This document shows, piece by piece, positions 53,107 to 62,781 of a stretch of DNA of 64,000 bases (position 1 is its first letter; every line of letters begins with the position of its first letter). The DNA comes from JAFDZO01 sp044226845. Its GTDB lineage: Bacteria > Bacteroidota > Ignavibacteria > Tepidaquicellales > Tepidaquicellaceae. Made by a program: the position numbers and the translations under genes. Below the pieces are notes generated by a model that worked only from the letters and a program-made list of their open reading frames with translations, was not told the origin of the DNA and made no database searches. Location: the NCBI GenBank assembly GCA_044226845.1, contig JBGAGG010000009.1, positions 1 to 64,000 of the forward strand, written 5' to 3'.

Positions 53107-54570
53107 TTAAGGAATTGTATTTATAGGAGGAAGCTCTTTTTTTATCTTATTATTCCAATTTCTAAAAAAAGGAATTCCTATCAATACCAATGCAAGTCCG
53201 ATACCTGCATCTCTGGGATTCTGAATAATCGTAACAATCACAAGCGTTGCGCAGAATAAAATAAATATCGCCGGCACTACCGGATAACCGACTGCCTTAA
53301 ACGGCCTGTGCGCATCCTTCATTTTCTTTCTTAATACAAATACTCCAAGCGCGCCTGCTCCGTAAAAAATAAACGAAGCAAAGATAAGCATATCTGTAAG
53401 CTGGTCAAATGTTCCCGATAGAACAAGCAGACTTGACCACAAGCCCTGCATCAGTAATGAAGTGTAAGGAGTTTTGAATCTGGGATGAACATTGGCGGCG
53501 GACTTAAAGAATAAATTATCTTTTGCCATAGCAAAATAAATTCTTGATGAGGCAAGTATTGTTCCGTTAGTTGTTCCGAATGTTGAGACCATAATGAGAA
53601 CGGAAATAAATAACGCTCCGTTATTACCCATGAATTTTCTCATAACTTCCACTGCAACAATTGTGTTTTCCGTATTGGCAATTCCGAGCAGTTCATTCAA
53701 AGGAAGAACATACAGGTAAGCGTAGTTTACAAGAAGATAAATTGTTGTAACAAGTCCTACTCCTACAAACAATGCAACCGGAATAGTTCGCTTGGGATTT
53801 TTTATTTCTCCGCCAAGATATCCGATATTATTCCATCCGTCATAAGCCCAGAATGCTCCAAGCATTGCAGCAAACATTGCGCCGAAAAGCCCGAGTGATG
53901 AATTATATGTAGCCCCGGAAGCTGCAAACATCGGCTGAACATTTGCAGAGCTTCCTCCGCTAATAGTAAGCGCAAGAATAATAATTGTTATAATCGCTAA
54001 AACTTTCAGTACAGTAAAAACATTATTAATTATACCTCCGAAAATAACTCCGAGATAATTTGCTCCCGTTAAAAATACAATCGTTCCAATCGTCAGCAGT
54101 TTAACGCCAAAGTTATTCAGAGGATTAAACAATCCAAAGAGCGTAAACTGCTCTGCCGCCTCGCTTAAATGAAATAAAGGAATGACTGAGTTGACCGACT
54201 CTGCAAAAACATAAGCGATAGATGCAATAGAAGCAGTCTGAATTACTGAGAAGCATGACCATCCATACATGAATGCAAAAAACTTTCCGTACATGTGCTT
54301 GAAATAAACATACTGTCCGCCCGGCTCTGCTATGAGTCCTGCAATTTCAGCGTTAGTGATTGAACCGAAGAGTGTAATTATCCCTGCGATGAGCCAGCAG
54401 ATGAGAATCAATCCGCTTGAGTGTAATTCAAGAGACATAGGTGCTGCTTTTTTAAAAACGCCGGAACCTATCATTGAACTTATTACTATTAATATTGCTG
54501 TGGTAAGGCCGAGACGCCTGAGAAGCCCTGAGTGATGCTGGTCAGCATTATCCGGTAATGTATCTTTCAT
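53107..54570 (-). CDS. APC-family amino acid permease
   Basis: A 487-residue transporter with 12 predicted helices. Helix 1 contains MIGSGVFKKAAP, the unwound substrate-site segment of the APC/LAT family, followed by WLIAGIITLFGSITNAEIAGLIAEPGGQYVYFKHMYGKFFAFMYGW. Helix 6 has FWAYDGWNNIGYLGGEIKNPKRTIP, also typical of L-type amino acid transporters. It should import or exchange amino acids. It is 130 bases from pfkA on the same strand. Confidence 0.9.
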   Translation of the reverse strand: MKDTLPDNADQHHSGLLRRLGLTTAILIVISSMIGSGVFKKAAPMSLELHSSGLILICWLIAGIITLFGSITNAEIAGLIAEPGGQYVYFKHMYGKFFAFMYGWSCFSVIQTASIASIAYVFAESVNSVIPLFHLSEAAEQFTLFGLFNPLNNFGVKLLTIGTIVFLTGANYLGVIFGGIINNVFTVLKVLAIITIIILALTISGGSSANVQPMFAASGATYNSSLGLFGAMFAAMLGAFWAYDGWNNIGYLGGEIKNPKRTIPVALFVGVGLVTTIYLLVNYAYLYVLPLNELLGIANTENTIVAVEVMRKFMGNNGALFISVLIMVSTFGTTNGTILASSRIYFAMAKDNLFFKSAANVHPRFKTPYTSLLMQGLWSSLLVLSGTFDQLTDMLIFASFIFYGAGALGVFVLRKKMKDAHRPFKAVGYPVVPAIFILFCATLVIVTIIQNPRDAGIGLALVLIGIPFFRNWNNKIKKELPPINTIP

Positions 54571-54700
54571 TATGGAAGGGTGCTTAAATTTTCAAATTAA
54601 AACTAATTTCAAATTCATTTATTACAAACGCTGTAATATAATAATAATGAATATGAAAAATAAATTAATTTTAATTGAAGAATCTAAGTGAACATGATAA

Positions 54701-55744
54701 CTAGTTAAAGAAGACTTTTGCTTCTTCGTATAATTCAGGAGGGACGGTTTTTAATGTTCCTATTGCTTCTTCTATAGTTATATCTATTATATCGTTTCCT
54801 CTTACGGCGCTCATTCTTCCGAATTTTTTTTCCGCTATCATTTCTACTGCATGTATGCCGAGCCTGGTACCAAGCATTCTATCAAAGGCAGTCGGCACTC
54901 CGCCTCTTTGTATATAACCAAGTACAGTTGCGCGTGTTTCAAACCCGCTTTTTTCTTCTATCATTTCAGCAAGCAGGTTTCCTATTCCTCCTAATCTTTT
55001 ACGCCCCGCTTCATCATATCTGGCATTTTTATCGGAGGTTTTCGTAATTTCGTAAATTTCTTCTGCAAGATATTCTGCTCCTTCCGCAACAACTATAATC
55101 GAAAATATCTTTCCTCTGCTGTAACGTTTCATCAATATCTCATTTATTTCATCCAGTGACATTTTAAATTCCGGAATCAAAATAATGTCCGCCCCGCCTG
55201 CTATTCCTGAGTGAAGCGCTATCCATCCCGCATGCCTGCCCATTACTTCGAGTATCATTATTCTGTGATGCGATTCCGCCGTAGTGTGCAATCTGTCTAT
55301 TGCTTCAGTTGCTATGGAAACTGCCGTATCAAATCCGAATGTATAATCAGTTCCGCAAATATCGTTATCGATTGTTTTCGGAACGCCGATGACATTTATT
55401 CCCAGTTTGAATGCTTCTTGTGCAATGTGCATCGAACCCTCGCCGCCTATAGCAATAAGGACATCAAACTCTTCTTTAGATACCTTATGCAGTAAAGTTT
55501 CTTTCCCATGCTTTTCAGCAAAAGGATTGAAGCGGCTGGTGCCCAATATCGTTCCTCCGCGGTTTACAATTCCCGCAACGTTCTTGACGCTTAAATCTTT
55601 ATAATGTTCATCGAACAGACCTTTCCAGCCGTTATATATTCCAATTGTCTGATAGCCTATCAGGTTTCCTTTCCTTACTATAGCCCGTATTACAGCATTC
55701 AATCCGGGGCAGTCACCGCCGCTTGTCAAAATTCCTACTTTCAA
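54701..55744 (-). CDS. pfkA: 6-phosphofructokinase, ATP-type signature
   Basis: A 347-residue group A phosphofructokinase, making fructose 1,6-bisphosphate. The phosphoryl-donor loop is GGEGS with Gly103, where ATP enzymes have Gly and pyrophosphate enzymes Asp; the catalytic site is PKTIDND (Asp126) with Lys123, a residue more usual in PPi and mixed-substrate enzymes. EVMGRHAGWIAL and the GYIQRGG segments are standard. The Gly/Lys combination is the group III pattern, so ATP use is likely but mixed use cannot be excluded. Its start overlaps the next enzyme's stop by 4 bases. Confidence 0.9.
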   Translation of the reverse strand: MKVGILTSGGDCPGLNAVIRAIVRKGNLIGYQTIGIYNGWKGLFDEHYKDLSVKNVAGIVNRGGTILGTSRFNPFAEKHGKETLLHKVSKEEFDVLIAIGGEGSMHIAQEAFKLGINVIGVPKTIDNDICGTDYTFGFDTAVSIATEAIDRLHTTAESHHRIMILEVMGRHAGWIALHSGIAGGADIILIPEFKMSLDEINEILMKRYSRGKIFSIIVVAEGAEYLAEEIYEITKTSDKNARYDEAGRKRLGGIGNLLAEMIEEKSGFETRATVLGYIQRGGVPTAFDRMLGTRLGIHAVEMIAEKKFGRMSAVRGNDIIDITIEEAIGTLKTVPPELYEEAKVFFN

Positions 55745-57033
55745 TTTTCTCTCTGTTCCTTTATAGGTGGATCGTTTGTTAAATATTGAAATTTATCAAT
55801 GAATTCTTCCGTCTTCATATTTCCTATCAATGCCAGCCTTGCAATATTTTTTACTTCTTCGAAGTCATTATTCTCCATTCTTATCATGTATTTTCTGGCG
55901 ACTTTATAACCGTCCGAATCCACATCAACTTCTCTGGTCTGAATTTTATTGTTATCTCCAATAATATCGTGAAACTTAATCGGTATCAATTGCCCTTTAT
56001 CAACCGTTACAATTGCACCGCTGTTTCCATTTAGCAGGTATCGTACTGCCGCATATCCTAAATCCTGAGTGTATTCACAATCATATGGAATCGGGTCAGC
56101 ACATCTTAACTCGTAACCTATATCTTTATTAACAATTGTTGCATCTATACCCCGTGCCTTTAATCTTCTTCTGACTTCTTCTTTCGTTACTTTACCGATA
56201 TCAATTTCAGATAATCTTATATTGCCGTGTGTATCAAGCTCAAGATTTACATAGGGATTTGATTTTAATTCCTCTAAATCAATTTTATGGATAATTCCTT
56301 CTGCAAGTATTGCAACTCCGTACGGATGTCCTGAAGCAAGTCTTTTTATAATCGAGACTTCAAGTATATCGCATATTGTATTAAAGCTCACTTCCTGATT
56401 TCTGAACTCTTCACCTATGATAGTTAATGTGGAACCTGCTGCCTTACCGATACCTAGAGCTAAATGCCCTGCTTTTCTTCCCATAGTAACAACATAATAC
56501 CAGCGTTTCGTTGTAGCTGCATCCATCATTAAAGATTGAACGATTTTCACTCCGTGATGCCTGGCTGTCTGATATCCGAACGTAGGCATATTGCCGGGAA
56601 GAGGTAAATCATTATCAATTGTTTTCGGAACGTGAGCAACTTCTATCTGTCCCTTTGTAAGCTCATCAATTTTATATGCGCTTGTAGCAGTGTCATCACC
56701 GCCGATTGTTACAAGGTAATCTACAGATAATTGTGTAAGTGCTTTTATAGTAGCTTCAAGTTTCTCTTTGCTTGATGCGGGATTCTCACGCGACGTTCTT
56801 AAAATACTTCCGCCTGAAAAGTGAATACGTGATACATCATCAATTTTTAATTCAGTAACGTGTGTGTGGTCACCTTTTGCAAGCCACTCGAAGCCGTCGT
56901 AAATTCCGATTACATTAAGCCCTGAATTTATTGCTTCGATTGTAACAGAACGGATAACTCCGTTTATTCCCGGCGCAGGACCGCCGCCGACAACAATTGC
57001 TAAGTTCTTTTTGTGATATTGTGCATCTTTCAT
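55741..57033 (-). CDS. Phosphofructokinase, pyrophosphate-type signature
   Basis: A 430-residue phosphofructokinase family member. Its donor loop is GGDDT with Asp114 and its catalytic site PKTIDND with Lys137 and Asp140; the Asp/Lys pair is the pattern of PPi-dependent enzymes, which work reversibly. VVGGGPAPGINGVI, TMGRKAGHLALGIGKAAG and the GYELRCADPIPYDCEY insertion also fit the long PPi-type branch. The overlap of 4 bases with pfkA shows that both enzymes are made from one transcript. See the finding on this pair. Confidence 0.9.
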   Translation of the reverse strand: MKDAQYHKKNLAIVVGGGPAPGINGVIRSVTIEAINSGLNVIGIYDGFEWLAKGDHTHVTELKIDDVSRIHFSGGSILRTSRENPASSKEKLEATIKALTQLSVDYLVTIGGDDTATSAYKIDELTKGQIEVAHVPKTIDNDLPLPGNMPTFGYQTARHHGVKIVQSLMMDAATTKRWYYVVTMGRKAGHLALGIGKAAGSTLTIIGEEFRNQEVSFNTICDILEVSIIKRLASGHPYGVAILAEGIIHKIDLEELKSNPYVNLELDTHGNIRLSEIDIGKVTKEEVRRRLKARGIDATIVNKDIGYELRCADPIPYDCEYTQDLGYAAVRYLLNGNSGAIVTVDKGQLIPIKFHDIIGDNNKIQTREVDVDSDGYKVARKYMIRMENNDFEEVKNIARLALIGNMKTEEFIDKFQYLTNDPPIKEQREN

Positions 57034-57044
57034 TGTAGTATTGT

Positions 57045-59477
57045 TTAAGCCGTTTTCAATTCTTGTTCTTTATTAAACTTTTTGCTTATAAGCACCATTG
57101 CCAAAAGATAAATTATTCCTGAGAGAATAAATACAAATTTAAAGCCGATTGTCATAGCAAGTATCATTGCGCATACTGTACCTATGACGGAAAAGAAACC
57201 GTTAACTCCCCATGCAAGAGGAATAAATTTTTTCTGCTCATCATTTATCAATCCCAAGCCCGTGGGAAATGGCATTCCCATAAAAAATCCTAATGGGAAA
57301 ATAAGTATTACTGAAATTATAATTCTGATTACTAAGTCATAGCTTGCAAACGCTTTGAATAAAATTGGATTTAATAATCCCAGCGCAACTGCATATATTG
57401 CTATAACTATGAAAACTGTTTTTTTATTGGAAAATAATTTTTTAGAATAAAAACTTCCGATTCCAGAAGCTACTAACATTGTTGATACAACAGTAAGCAA
57501 AGTAAAAACAGGCTGACCGAGTAAAAGCGTAAACTTCTGTATCATACAAATCTGAAGCATTATATACCCGAAGCCAAGACATGCAAAATAAATTAAAAAT
57601 TTCCTGTCAAACGGTTTCTCCGGCTGAATATTTTTATCTTTAGTGTTTACCTTCTTCTTATTAAAAATTCTCAGCGGTAAAAGTATAAGCACAAATGAAA
57701 CTAAAATTGTCTGCACTAATATTGCCAGCAAAGTTGTCTCTGCCACAGGCTTATCTTTTAGTGCAAGAATTGCCTTATCATCCTGCGAGAATGTTTCTTT
57801 TATTCCGTCGAATGTTAAATTTGAGAAGCCTATGTTTTTATCAAAGAACGGCTTGTCATCGGTAGCAGGAGTTATATTCAGCTTTGCTGTACTTATTTCA
57901 TTATCTATGTTATCAGATTCTATAAGCTCTCTGTAATATCCGTTCTGCTTAGATACGGGATCGTATTCTATATCAAGACTCAGCTTTGCAGCTTCATTCT
58001 TTATCTTAATTACTTCATCAGGAGTAAATCCGTTCTTTTTGAAAAGCACACCTGCCAGAAAACTTTTTCCTGTTTCAAAATCATTCGGAGGTCTTCTAAA
58101 AACTATAATATCGTTCTTTCCGTTATCTTTCCCTCCGGAAATATCCGTTACGGATTTTTTCAGAGTAGTGATAAGCTTCGGCATCTGTGTTTCAGGACGT
58201 GAAACATATAACACTCCGCTATTACTTAAATGATTTATATACTCATCAACTGCTTCTTTTGTCAAAATATAATTTTCCACCATGCTCATCGCTCCGCTTG
58301 ATACTGCCGAAGCTGAAATTGTATGGGCAGAAATTATCACATCAAATTTTTCTTTACTGTTTGTGATTACATTTCTTGCATCATCAGTAATCAGATTTAC
58401 CTTGGGATTATTTTTTACAAGCGGACCCGTCCAGTATGCCATCTTCTGCGAAATCAGATCATTCAGTATTCCGTTTATCTCAACTGCTGTAACATTCTTT
58501 GCATTATTGTATAAACTTGAAAGTATCTCTCCGCCGCCGGCAGAGCCTATTATAAAAACATTGTTGACTGAATCCTTCGGAGCAAAAGCAAGGTTCGATG
58601 CATCGGCAGGCTTGCTCTCCAATGGGAATTTTTTCACATTAGGAATATTAGTAGTTGCATTTCCGTCATCAATAATTGCAAGAGCTATATCATAGCCGTC
58701 TTCCTGCGGTTCTTCTTCCTTCATTACATCAATCTTGGAAAAAATATTCCACGCAGAGAACATATTCAGTTCAGGTCTTGCTTTAATATAATTCCCGTAA
58801 ATTTTATTAGGTGAAGAGTTTATCGGTAAACTTCCGTTCACATTCATTAAAAATGACAAGACAATTATAGCAAGAATGCCCGATATGTATGCAAGAGTCT
58901 TATATTCTTTAAAGCTGAAAATGATTGCATTCACAAAAGCCAATGCAGAGATAATTACAACCGTTCCGTTGCCGCCGAAAATCGGGATGAAAAATACAAA
59001 TGCAAAACATGCAGCACCTGCTCCGATTAAATCAAAGAAATATAATTTCGAAATTTCATTTTTGAAATAAGAGAGCAATACTGATATTATCAAACCCGAG
59101 AAGAAAAATGGAATTGTAATCAGCAGATAATATATGGGTAAATATAAAAATTGGATTTTATCAGTAAGTAAACTGAACGGATCAAAAGGTATTTGATTTA
59201 TTATTACAAACGATGCAAAAATAGAAATGCCGTACAGAATAGAAAGCCATGTCAGCAGCTTATCAGTGTTTATTTTTTTTATCTTTTCAATGAGAGATAA
59301 AAACACTCCGCTTACACCAAAGCCGAGCAATGCAACACTTATAACCATAAAGGCAAAATGATACCAGAGCGAGACGGATAATATTCGGGTAAGAGTAAAT
59401 TCTAAAAGAAGAGTACTTAGTGCAGTGAGGAAAATTCCTGTGAAATATATTGATTTAAAACTGTTTTGCTTTGCCAA
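57045..59477 (-). CDS. Membrane protein with spermidine-synthase-like domain
   Basis: An 810-residue multi-pass protein. An N-terminal block of six or more helices (residues about 10-230) is followed by a soluble spermidine synthase/SAM-methyltransferase-like domain with VFIIGSAGGGEILSSLYNNAKNVTAVEING and LITDDARNVI, and then a second block of about six helices (from about 590 to the end). The fused arrangement matches the uncharacterised membrane spermidine synthase-like proteins. The aminopropyl transfer has not been shown for such proteins. It lies 11 bases before the PPi-type PFK and 10 bases after the receiver protein on the same strand. Confidence 0.75.
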   Translation of the reverse strand: MAKQNSFKSIYFTGIFLTALSTLLLEFTLTRILSVSLWYHFAFMVISVALLGFGVSGVFLSLIEKIKKINTDKLLTWLSILYGISIFASFVIINQIPFDPFSLLTDKIQFLYLPIYYLLITIPFFFSGLIISVLLSYFKNEISKLYFFDLIGAGAACFAFVFFIPIFGGNGTVVIISALAFVNAIIFSFKEYKTLAYISGILAIIVLSFLMNVNGSLPINSSPNKIYGNYIKARPELNMFSAWNIFSKIDVMKEEEPQEDGYDIALAIIDDGNATTNIPNVKKFPLESKPADASNLAFAPKDSVNNVFIIGSAGGGEILSSLYNNAKNVTAVEINGILNDLISQKMAYWTGPLVKNNPKVNLITDDARNVITNSKEKFDVIISAHTISASAVSSGAMSMVENYILTKEAVDEYINHLSNSGVLYVSRPETQMPKLITTLKKSVTDISGGKDNGKNDIIVFRRPPNDFETGKSFLAGVLFKKNGFTPDEVIKIKNEAAKLSLDIEYDPVSKQNGYYRELIESDNIDNEISTAKLNITPATDDKPFFDKNIGFSNLTFDGIKETFSQDDKAILALKDKPVAETTLLAILVQTILVSFVLILLPLRIFNKKKVNTKDKNIQPEKPFDRKFLIYFACLGFGYIMLQICMIQKFTLLLGQPVFTLLTVVSTMLVASGIGSFYSKKLFSNKKTVFIVIAIYAVALGLLNPILFKAFASYDLVIRIIISVILIFPLGFFMGMPFPTGLGLINDEQKKFIPLAWGVNGFFSVIGTVCAMILAMTIGFKFVFILSGIIYLLAMVLISKKFNKEQELKTA

Positions 59478-59487
59478 AAAAATGTAT

Positions 59488-59913
59488 TTAATTCTGTTTG
59501 TTTCCGAACCATTTCAATATCATGTTTTTTAAATCTTCAGCTTTGAAAGGTTTCGTAAGCACATCATCCATTCCGTCTTTATCATATCCTTCAGGATTGA
59601 GTAACTGAATATTTGCAGTTATCGAAACTAATACCGGACGCTTCTCCCCGAACTTTTTATGAATCTCTTTTGCGCATGTTATTCCGTCCATCTCAGGCAT
59701 CTGAATATCGAGAGTAACAAGTTCGTAATTCTTTTTTTCAAGATGTTCTAAAGCTATCACACCGTTATCAGCAACATCCACTTCATATCCCATACTTTGA
59801 AAAATCTTAGCGATTAATTTTTGATTAATCAGATTGTCTTCAGCGATTAAAATAGTCAGCGGAATTGAATGTCCTAATTTCTCTTGTTCAATTGGTTTTG
59901 GTTGTTCACTCAT
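59488..59913 (-). CDS. Single-domain response regulator (receiver)
   Basis: A 141-residue CheY-like receiver with no output domain. Acidic pocket Glu25-Asp26 in ILIAEDN, phosphorylated Asp69 in LVTLDIQMPEMDG, conserved Thr99 and Lys121 in VLTKPF. The N-terminal 16 residues are a flexible Pro-Gln tail. Such proteins pass phosphate to a hybrid kinase or a target enzyme. It is cotranscribed with the membrane spermidine-synthase-like gene, 10 bases downstream, whose activity it might control. The only sensor kinase in the window is at 62782, on the other strand. Confidence 0.88.
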   Translation of the reverse strand: MSEQPKPIEQEKLGHSIPLTILIAEDNLINQKLIAKIFQSMGYEVDVADNGVIALEHLEKKNYELVTLDIQMPEMDGITCAKEIHKKFGEKRPVLVSITANIQLLNPEGYDKDGMDDVLTKPFKAEDLKNMILKWFGNKQN

Positions 59914-60012
59914 CAGGTATTAAAAGGTAATAAAGGGTATTAGTGCTTGTAAAATATTCAATTTAAAAAAAATTTTAAAGGGTATTATTAAGCTATTTTA
60001 ATCTGCAGGTGG

Positions 60013-60831
60013 TTATTCAGCCGCTTTATAGATTTTCATCAATTTTATAAGCAAATTCTCCATTTTATCAAGCGGAAGCATGCTTTTTGCATCACTTAGT
60101 GCTTTTGCCGGATTCGGATGTGTCTCAATAAAAAAACCTGCCACGTTCAATGAAGCCGCGCACCTTGCTAAAGGCTCGATAAATTCGGGAAGTCCGCCCG
60201 AAACTCCCTTTTCATTAGACGGCATCTGAACGGAATGTGTTGCATCGAAAATAACGGGATATCCTGATTTTTTCATAATCACAAGCCCGCGCATATCCAC
60301 AACTAAATTATTATACCCGAATGTGCTTCCTCTTTCCGTAAGCATAATTTTATTATTACCCGTTGCCTTTACTTTTTCTGCCTGATAGATCATATCCTGC
60401 GGCGCAAGGAACTGTCCCTTCTTTATATTAACAATTTTTCCCGTATCCCCGGCAGCTTCAAGCAGTTCAGTCTGCCTGCAAAGAAATGCAGGAATTTGCA
60501 GAACATCTGCAACTTCCGAAGCGAGCTCTACATCTATTTCAGAGTGAACGTCTGTGATAATTGGAACATTAAATTCTCTTTTTACATCGGCAAGGATTTG
60601 TAACGATTTATCTACGCCGATAGTTCTGAATGAATCAGAGGAAGTTCTGTTTGCCTTTATAAAAGAAGATTTAAATATAAAAGGGATCTTTAATTTTGTT
60701 GTTATCTCTTTCAGCTTCTCACACGTTTTGAAAATATTGCTTCTGCTTTCAACAACGCACGGACCTGATATTAAAAGAAAATTGTTTAAATTTTTTAGCC
60801 CTAATTCTTTAGTAAAATATTCCGGAAGCAT
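60013..60831 (-). CDS. kdsA: 3-deoxy-8-phosphooctulonate (KDO8P) synthase, metal-dependent class
   Basis: A 272-residue enzyme that joins PEP and arabinose 5-phosphate to make KDO8P for lipid A core. The N-terminal LLISGPCVVES has Cys25, the metal ligand of the metal-dependent class II enzymes; the metal-free class has Asn there. FKSSFIKANRTS, IITDVHSE, LQIPAFLCRQTELLEAA and FDATHSVQMPS complete the family. It proves an LPS-type outer membrane. It follows trmH by 4 bases. Confidence 0.95.
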   Translation of the reverse strand: MLPEYFTKELGLKNLNNFLLISGPCVVESRSNIFKTCEKLKEITTKLKIPFIFKSSFIKANRTSSDSFRTIGVDKSLQILADVKREFNVPIITDVHSEIDVELASEVADVLQIPAFLCRQTELLEAAGDTGKIVNIKKGQFLAPQDMIYQAEKVKATGNNKIMLTERGSTFGYNNLVVDMRGLVIMKKSGYPVIFDATHSVQMPSNEKGVSGGLPEFIEPLARCAASLNVAGFFIETHPNPAKALSDAKSMLPLDKMENLLIKLMKIYKAAE

Positions 60832-60835
60832 AATC

Positions 60836-61447
60836 TTATTTTTTAGTAATTCCTTTTGTGTAATTTTCTACTTTTTGCTGAAGCTCTGCTTCAGTGTAAT
60901 TCTTTCTGTACATTCCTTTCACTTCCCGCTGTCTCAAAGCTTCGTACACACATATTGCAGCAGAGACGGAAACGTTCAGTGACTGAATCATTCCGTACAT
61001 AGGGATAACAAAATTTTTATCGGATAATTTCACAGCTTCATCTGAAACTCCTGCATGTTCGTTGCCGATTACTATTGCGCATTTTTCAGTAAGATCTAAA
61101 TCGTATAAAGAAACATTTTCAATCTCTTCTGAAAGATGAGTAGTATATATTTTAAAGCCCTGCTTTCTTAGCTCGGCAAAACAATCTTCAGGGTTTGAAT
61201 ACTTCTCCGTCTTCACCCATTTTTTAGCACTGGCTGAAGAGAATTTGCCTATCCTCGGAAATTTATTTGTATTATATATTAAGTAAACTTTATCGACTCC
61301 GATTGATTCCACGCTTCTGAAAATTGCGCTGACATTATGCGGGTCGTGAATATTTTCAAGAACTACGGTTAAGTCATCCTGCCTGTGACTTATTACTTTT
61401 GCTAACTTATTGTATCTTTTTTCAGTCAATAGAAAATGCTGTTTCAA
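60836..61447 (-). CDS. trmH: SpoU/TrmH-family tRNA 2'-O-methyltransferase
   Basis: A 203-residue SPOUT methyltransferase. The start VVLENIHDPHNVSAIFRSVESIGV has motif I, IVIGNEHAGVSDEAV is motif II, and IPMYGMIQSLNVSVSAAICVYEALRQ is motif III with the trefoil knot. It lacks the N-terminal RNA-binding domain of rRNA enzymes, so TrmH, which 2'-O-methylates guanosine-18 of tRNA, is the best call; a related SpoU enzyme remains possible. The first gene of the trmH-kdsA pair. Confidence 0.87.
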   Translation of the reverse strand: MKQHFLLTEKRYNKLAKVISHRQDDLTVVLENIHDPHNVSAIFRSVESIGVDKVYLIYNTNKFPRIGKFSSASAKKWVKTEKYSNPEDCFAELRKQGFKIYTTHLSEEIENVSLYDLDLTEKCAIVIGNEHAGVSDEAVKLSDKNFVIPMYGMIQSLNVSVSAAICVYEALRQREVKGMYRKNYTEAELQQKVENYTKGITKK

Positions 61448-61561
61448 CTTAAAAATTAAACAATTATGTTAGGTATTACAATTGAGTTATTTCCACATTG
61501 GTAATCTGATGGAATTTTAATCCTGAAAATTCTATTTTCTATAATATAAAATAAATCATAG

Positions 61562-62218
61562 ATGAAGAAATTAAGTGTTATTTTAGCCCTTGTTCTAATA
61601 CCCCTATGTTTTACGTCAGCAAATGCCTCAGACTCCCTTAAAACCACAACTAAAGTTACACCTAAAAAAATCGAGAAAGATACTCCAAGCCCCTGGGGAA
61701 TCTCTTTTGCATACAGCGAAAACGGCTTTGGTCCCTCGGTTAACTATGTAAAAACTCTCAACAGCAACACACAGCTTATAACAGGTTTGGCATTAATGAG
61801 CGTATCCGATAGCAGGGAATTTGAACAATACGATGTATTCGGGAACAAGATGACCCAGAATAAAGAGAACAGAATTATGCTCATTCCTCTAAACATCAGT
61901 ATTAAAAAAGGTATTTTCAGTGATGATATAGAAGGTAACATTAAACCAATAATCAATTTTGGAATTTCGCCTTCTTTAGTTCTTACTAATCCATACTCAA
62001 GAGATTATTTTAACGCGCTGGGATATATGCAGGCAACGTTTGCTATGGGTGGATTTGCAGGAGCAGGCCTTGAATTTAAAGAAACACAGTCAGTTGCTTT
62101 TTCTTTCAATGTAAACTATTCATACGTTACCCCTATTGGGAAAGAAGTAAACAGCCTTTACGATAAACCGATTAAAAATCTTACAGGATTTCAGATTGCA
62201 TTCGGTGTAAAATTCTAA
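61562..62218 (+). CDS. Uncharacterised exported beta-rich protein
   Basis: A 218-residue protein with a signal peptide (cleavage near ANA, residue 22). A short Lys-Thr-rich stretch is followed by alternating strands such as ISFAYSENGFGPSVNYV, LITGLALMSVSD and VNYSYVTPIG, ending in Phe (GFQIAFGVKF). This is the pattern of a small outer-membrane barrel. No recognised family. It is followed 9 bases later by the FMN reductase and is divergent from trmH. Confidence 0.62.
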   Translation: MKKLSVILALVLIPLCFTSANASDSLKTTTKVTPKKIEKDTPSPWGISFAYSENGFGPSVNYVKTLNSNTQLITGLALMSVSDSREFEQYDVFGNKMTQNKENRIMLIPLNISIKKGIFSDDIEGNIKPIINFGISPSLVLTNPYSRDYFNALGYMQATFAMGGFAGAGLEFKETQSVAFSFNVNYSYVTPIGKEVNSLYDKPIKNLTGFQIAFGVKF

Positions 62219-62227
62219 AAATATTAT

Positions 62228-62767
62228 ATGATTATCAAAGCCATTGCAGGCAGTTTCAGGGAAAAGTCTTACAATAAAATGGCTTTGAAATACATGGTAC
62301 AAGGTGCACAGGAAGCCGGCGCAGATGTTGAGATAATTGAGCTGACTGACTATCCTATGCCGATATACGATGAAGATACCGATAAAGCCGGCAAACCGGA
62401 AAATGTGCTGAAGCTAAAAGAAAAGCTTGCAGAAGCAAAAGGACTACTTATTGCTACTCCGGAATATAACCATTCACTTCCGGGCGGATTTAAAAATGTA
62501 ATTGACTGGCTTTCACGATTCAAAGATCAGCCGTTCAAAGGAAAATGGGTTGCTCTTGCGGGAGCTTCTACAAGTTCATGGGGAACTGTCCGCGCTCAGC
62601 TTGCTTTGCTCCCTGTGTTCAGAGTTCTTGCAGCGCACGTTCTTCCTACGCAGATATATATGCCGCTGGCTCAGAATTTATTCGATGCTGAAGGCAATAT
62701 AAAAGACGAAGCCGTTAAAAATAAACTGATAGCGCTGGGAAAAGAACTCGTAGAAAAACTAAAATAG
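62228..62767 (+). CDS. NAD(P)H-dependent FMN reductase
   Basis: A 179-residue flavodoxin-fold reductase. AIAGSFREKSYNKMALKYM is the phosphate-binding loop for FMN, DYPMPIYDED the second loop, and TPEYNHSLPGGFKNVIDWLSR the family signature, with ALAGASTSSWGTVRAQLALLPVF closing the fold. It reduces FMN, quinones, or metals such as chromate with NAD(P)H. It lies between the exported protein and the sensor kinase. Confidence 0.9.
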   Translation: MIIKAIAGSFREKSYNKMALKYMVQGAQEAGADVEIIELTDYPMPIYDEDTDKAGKPENVLKLKEKLAEAKGLLIATPEYNHSLPGGFKNVIDWLSRFKDQPFKGKWVALAGASTSSWGTVRAQLALLPVFRVLAAHVLPTQIYMPLAQNLFDAEGNIKDEAVKNKLIALGKELVEKLK

Positions 62768-62781
62768 TAATACCTCGAATT

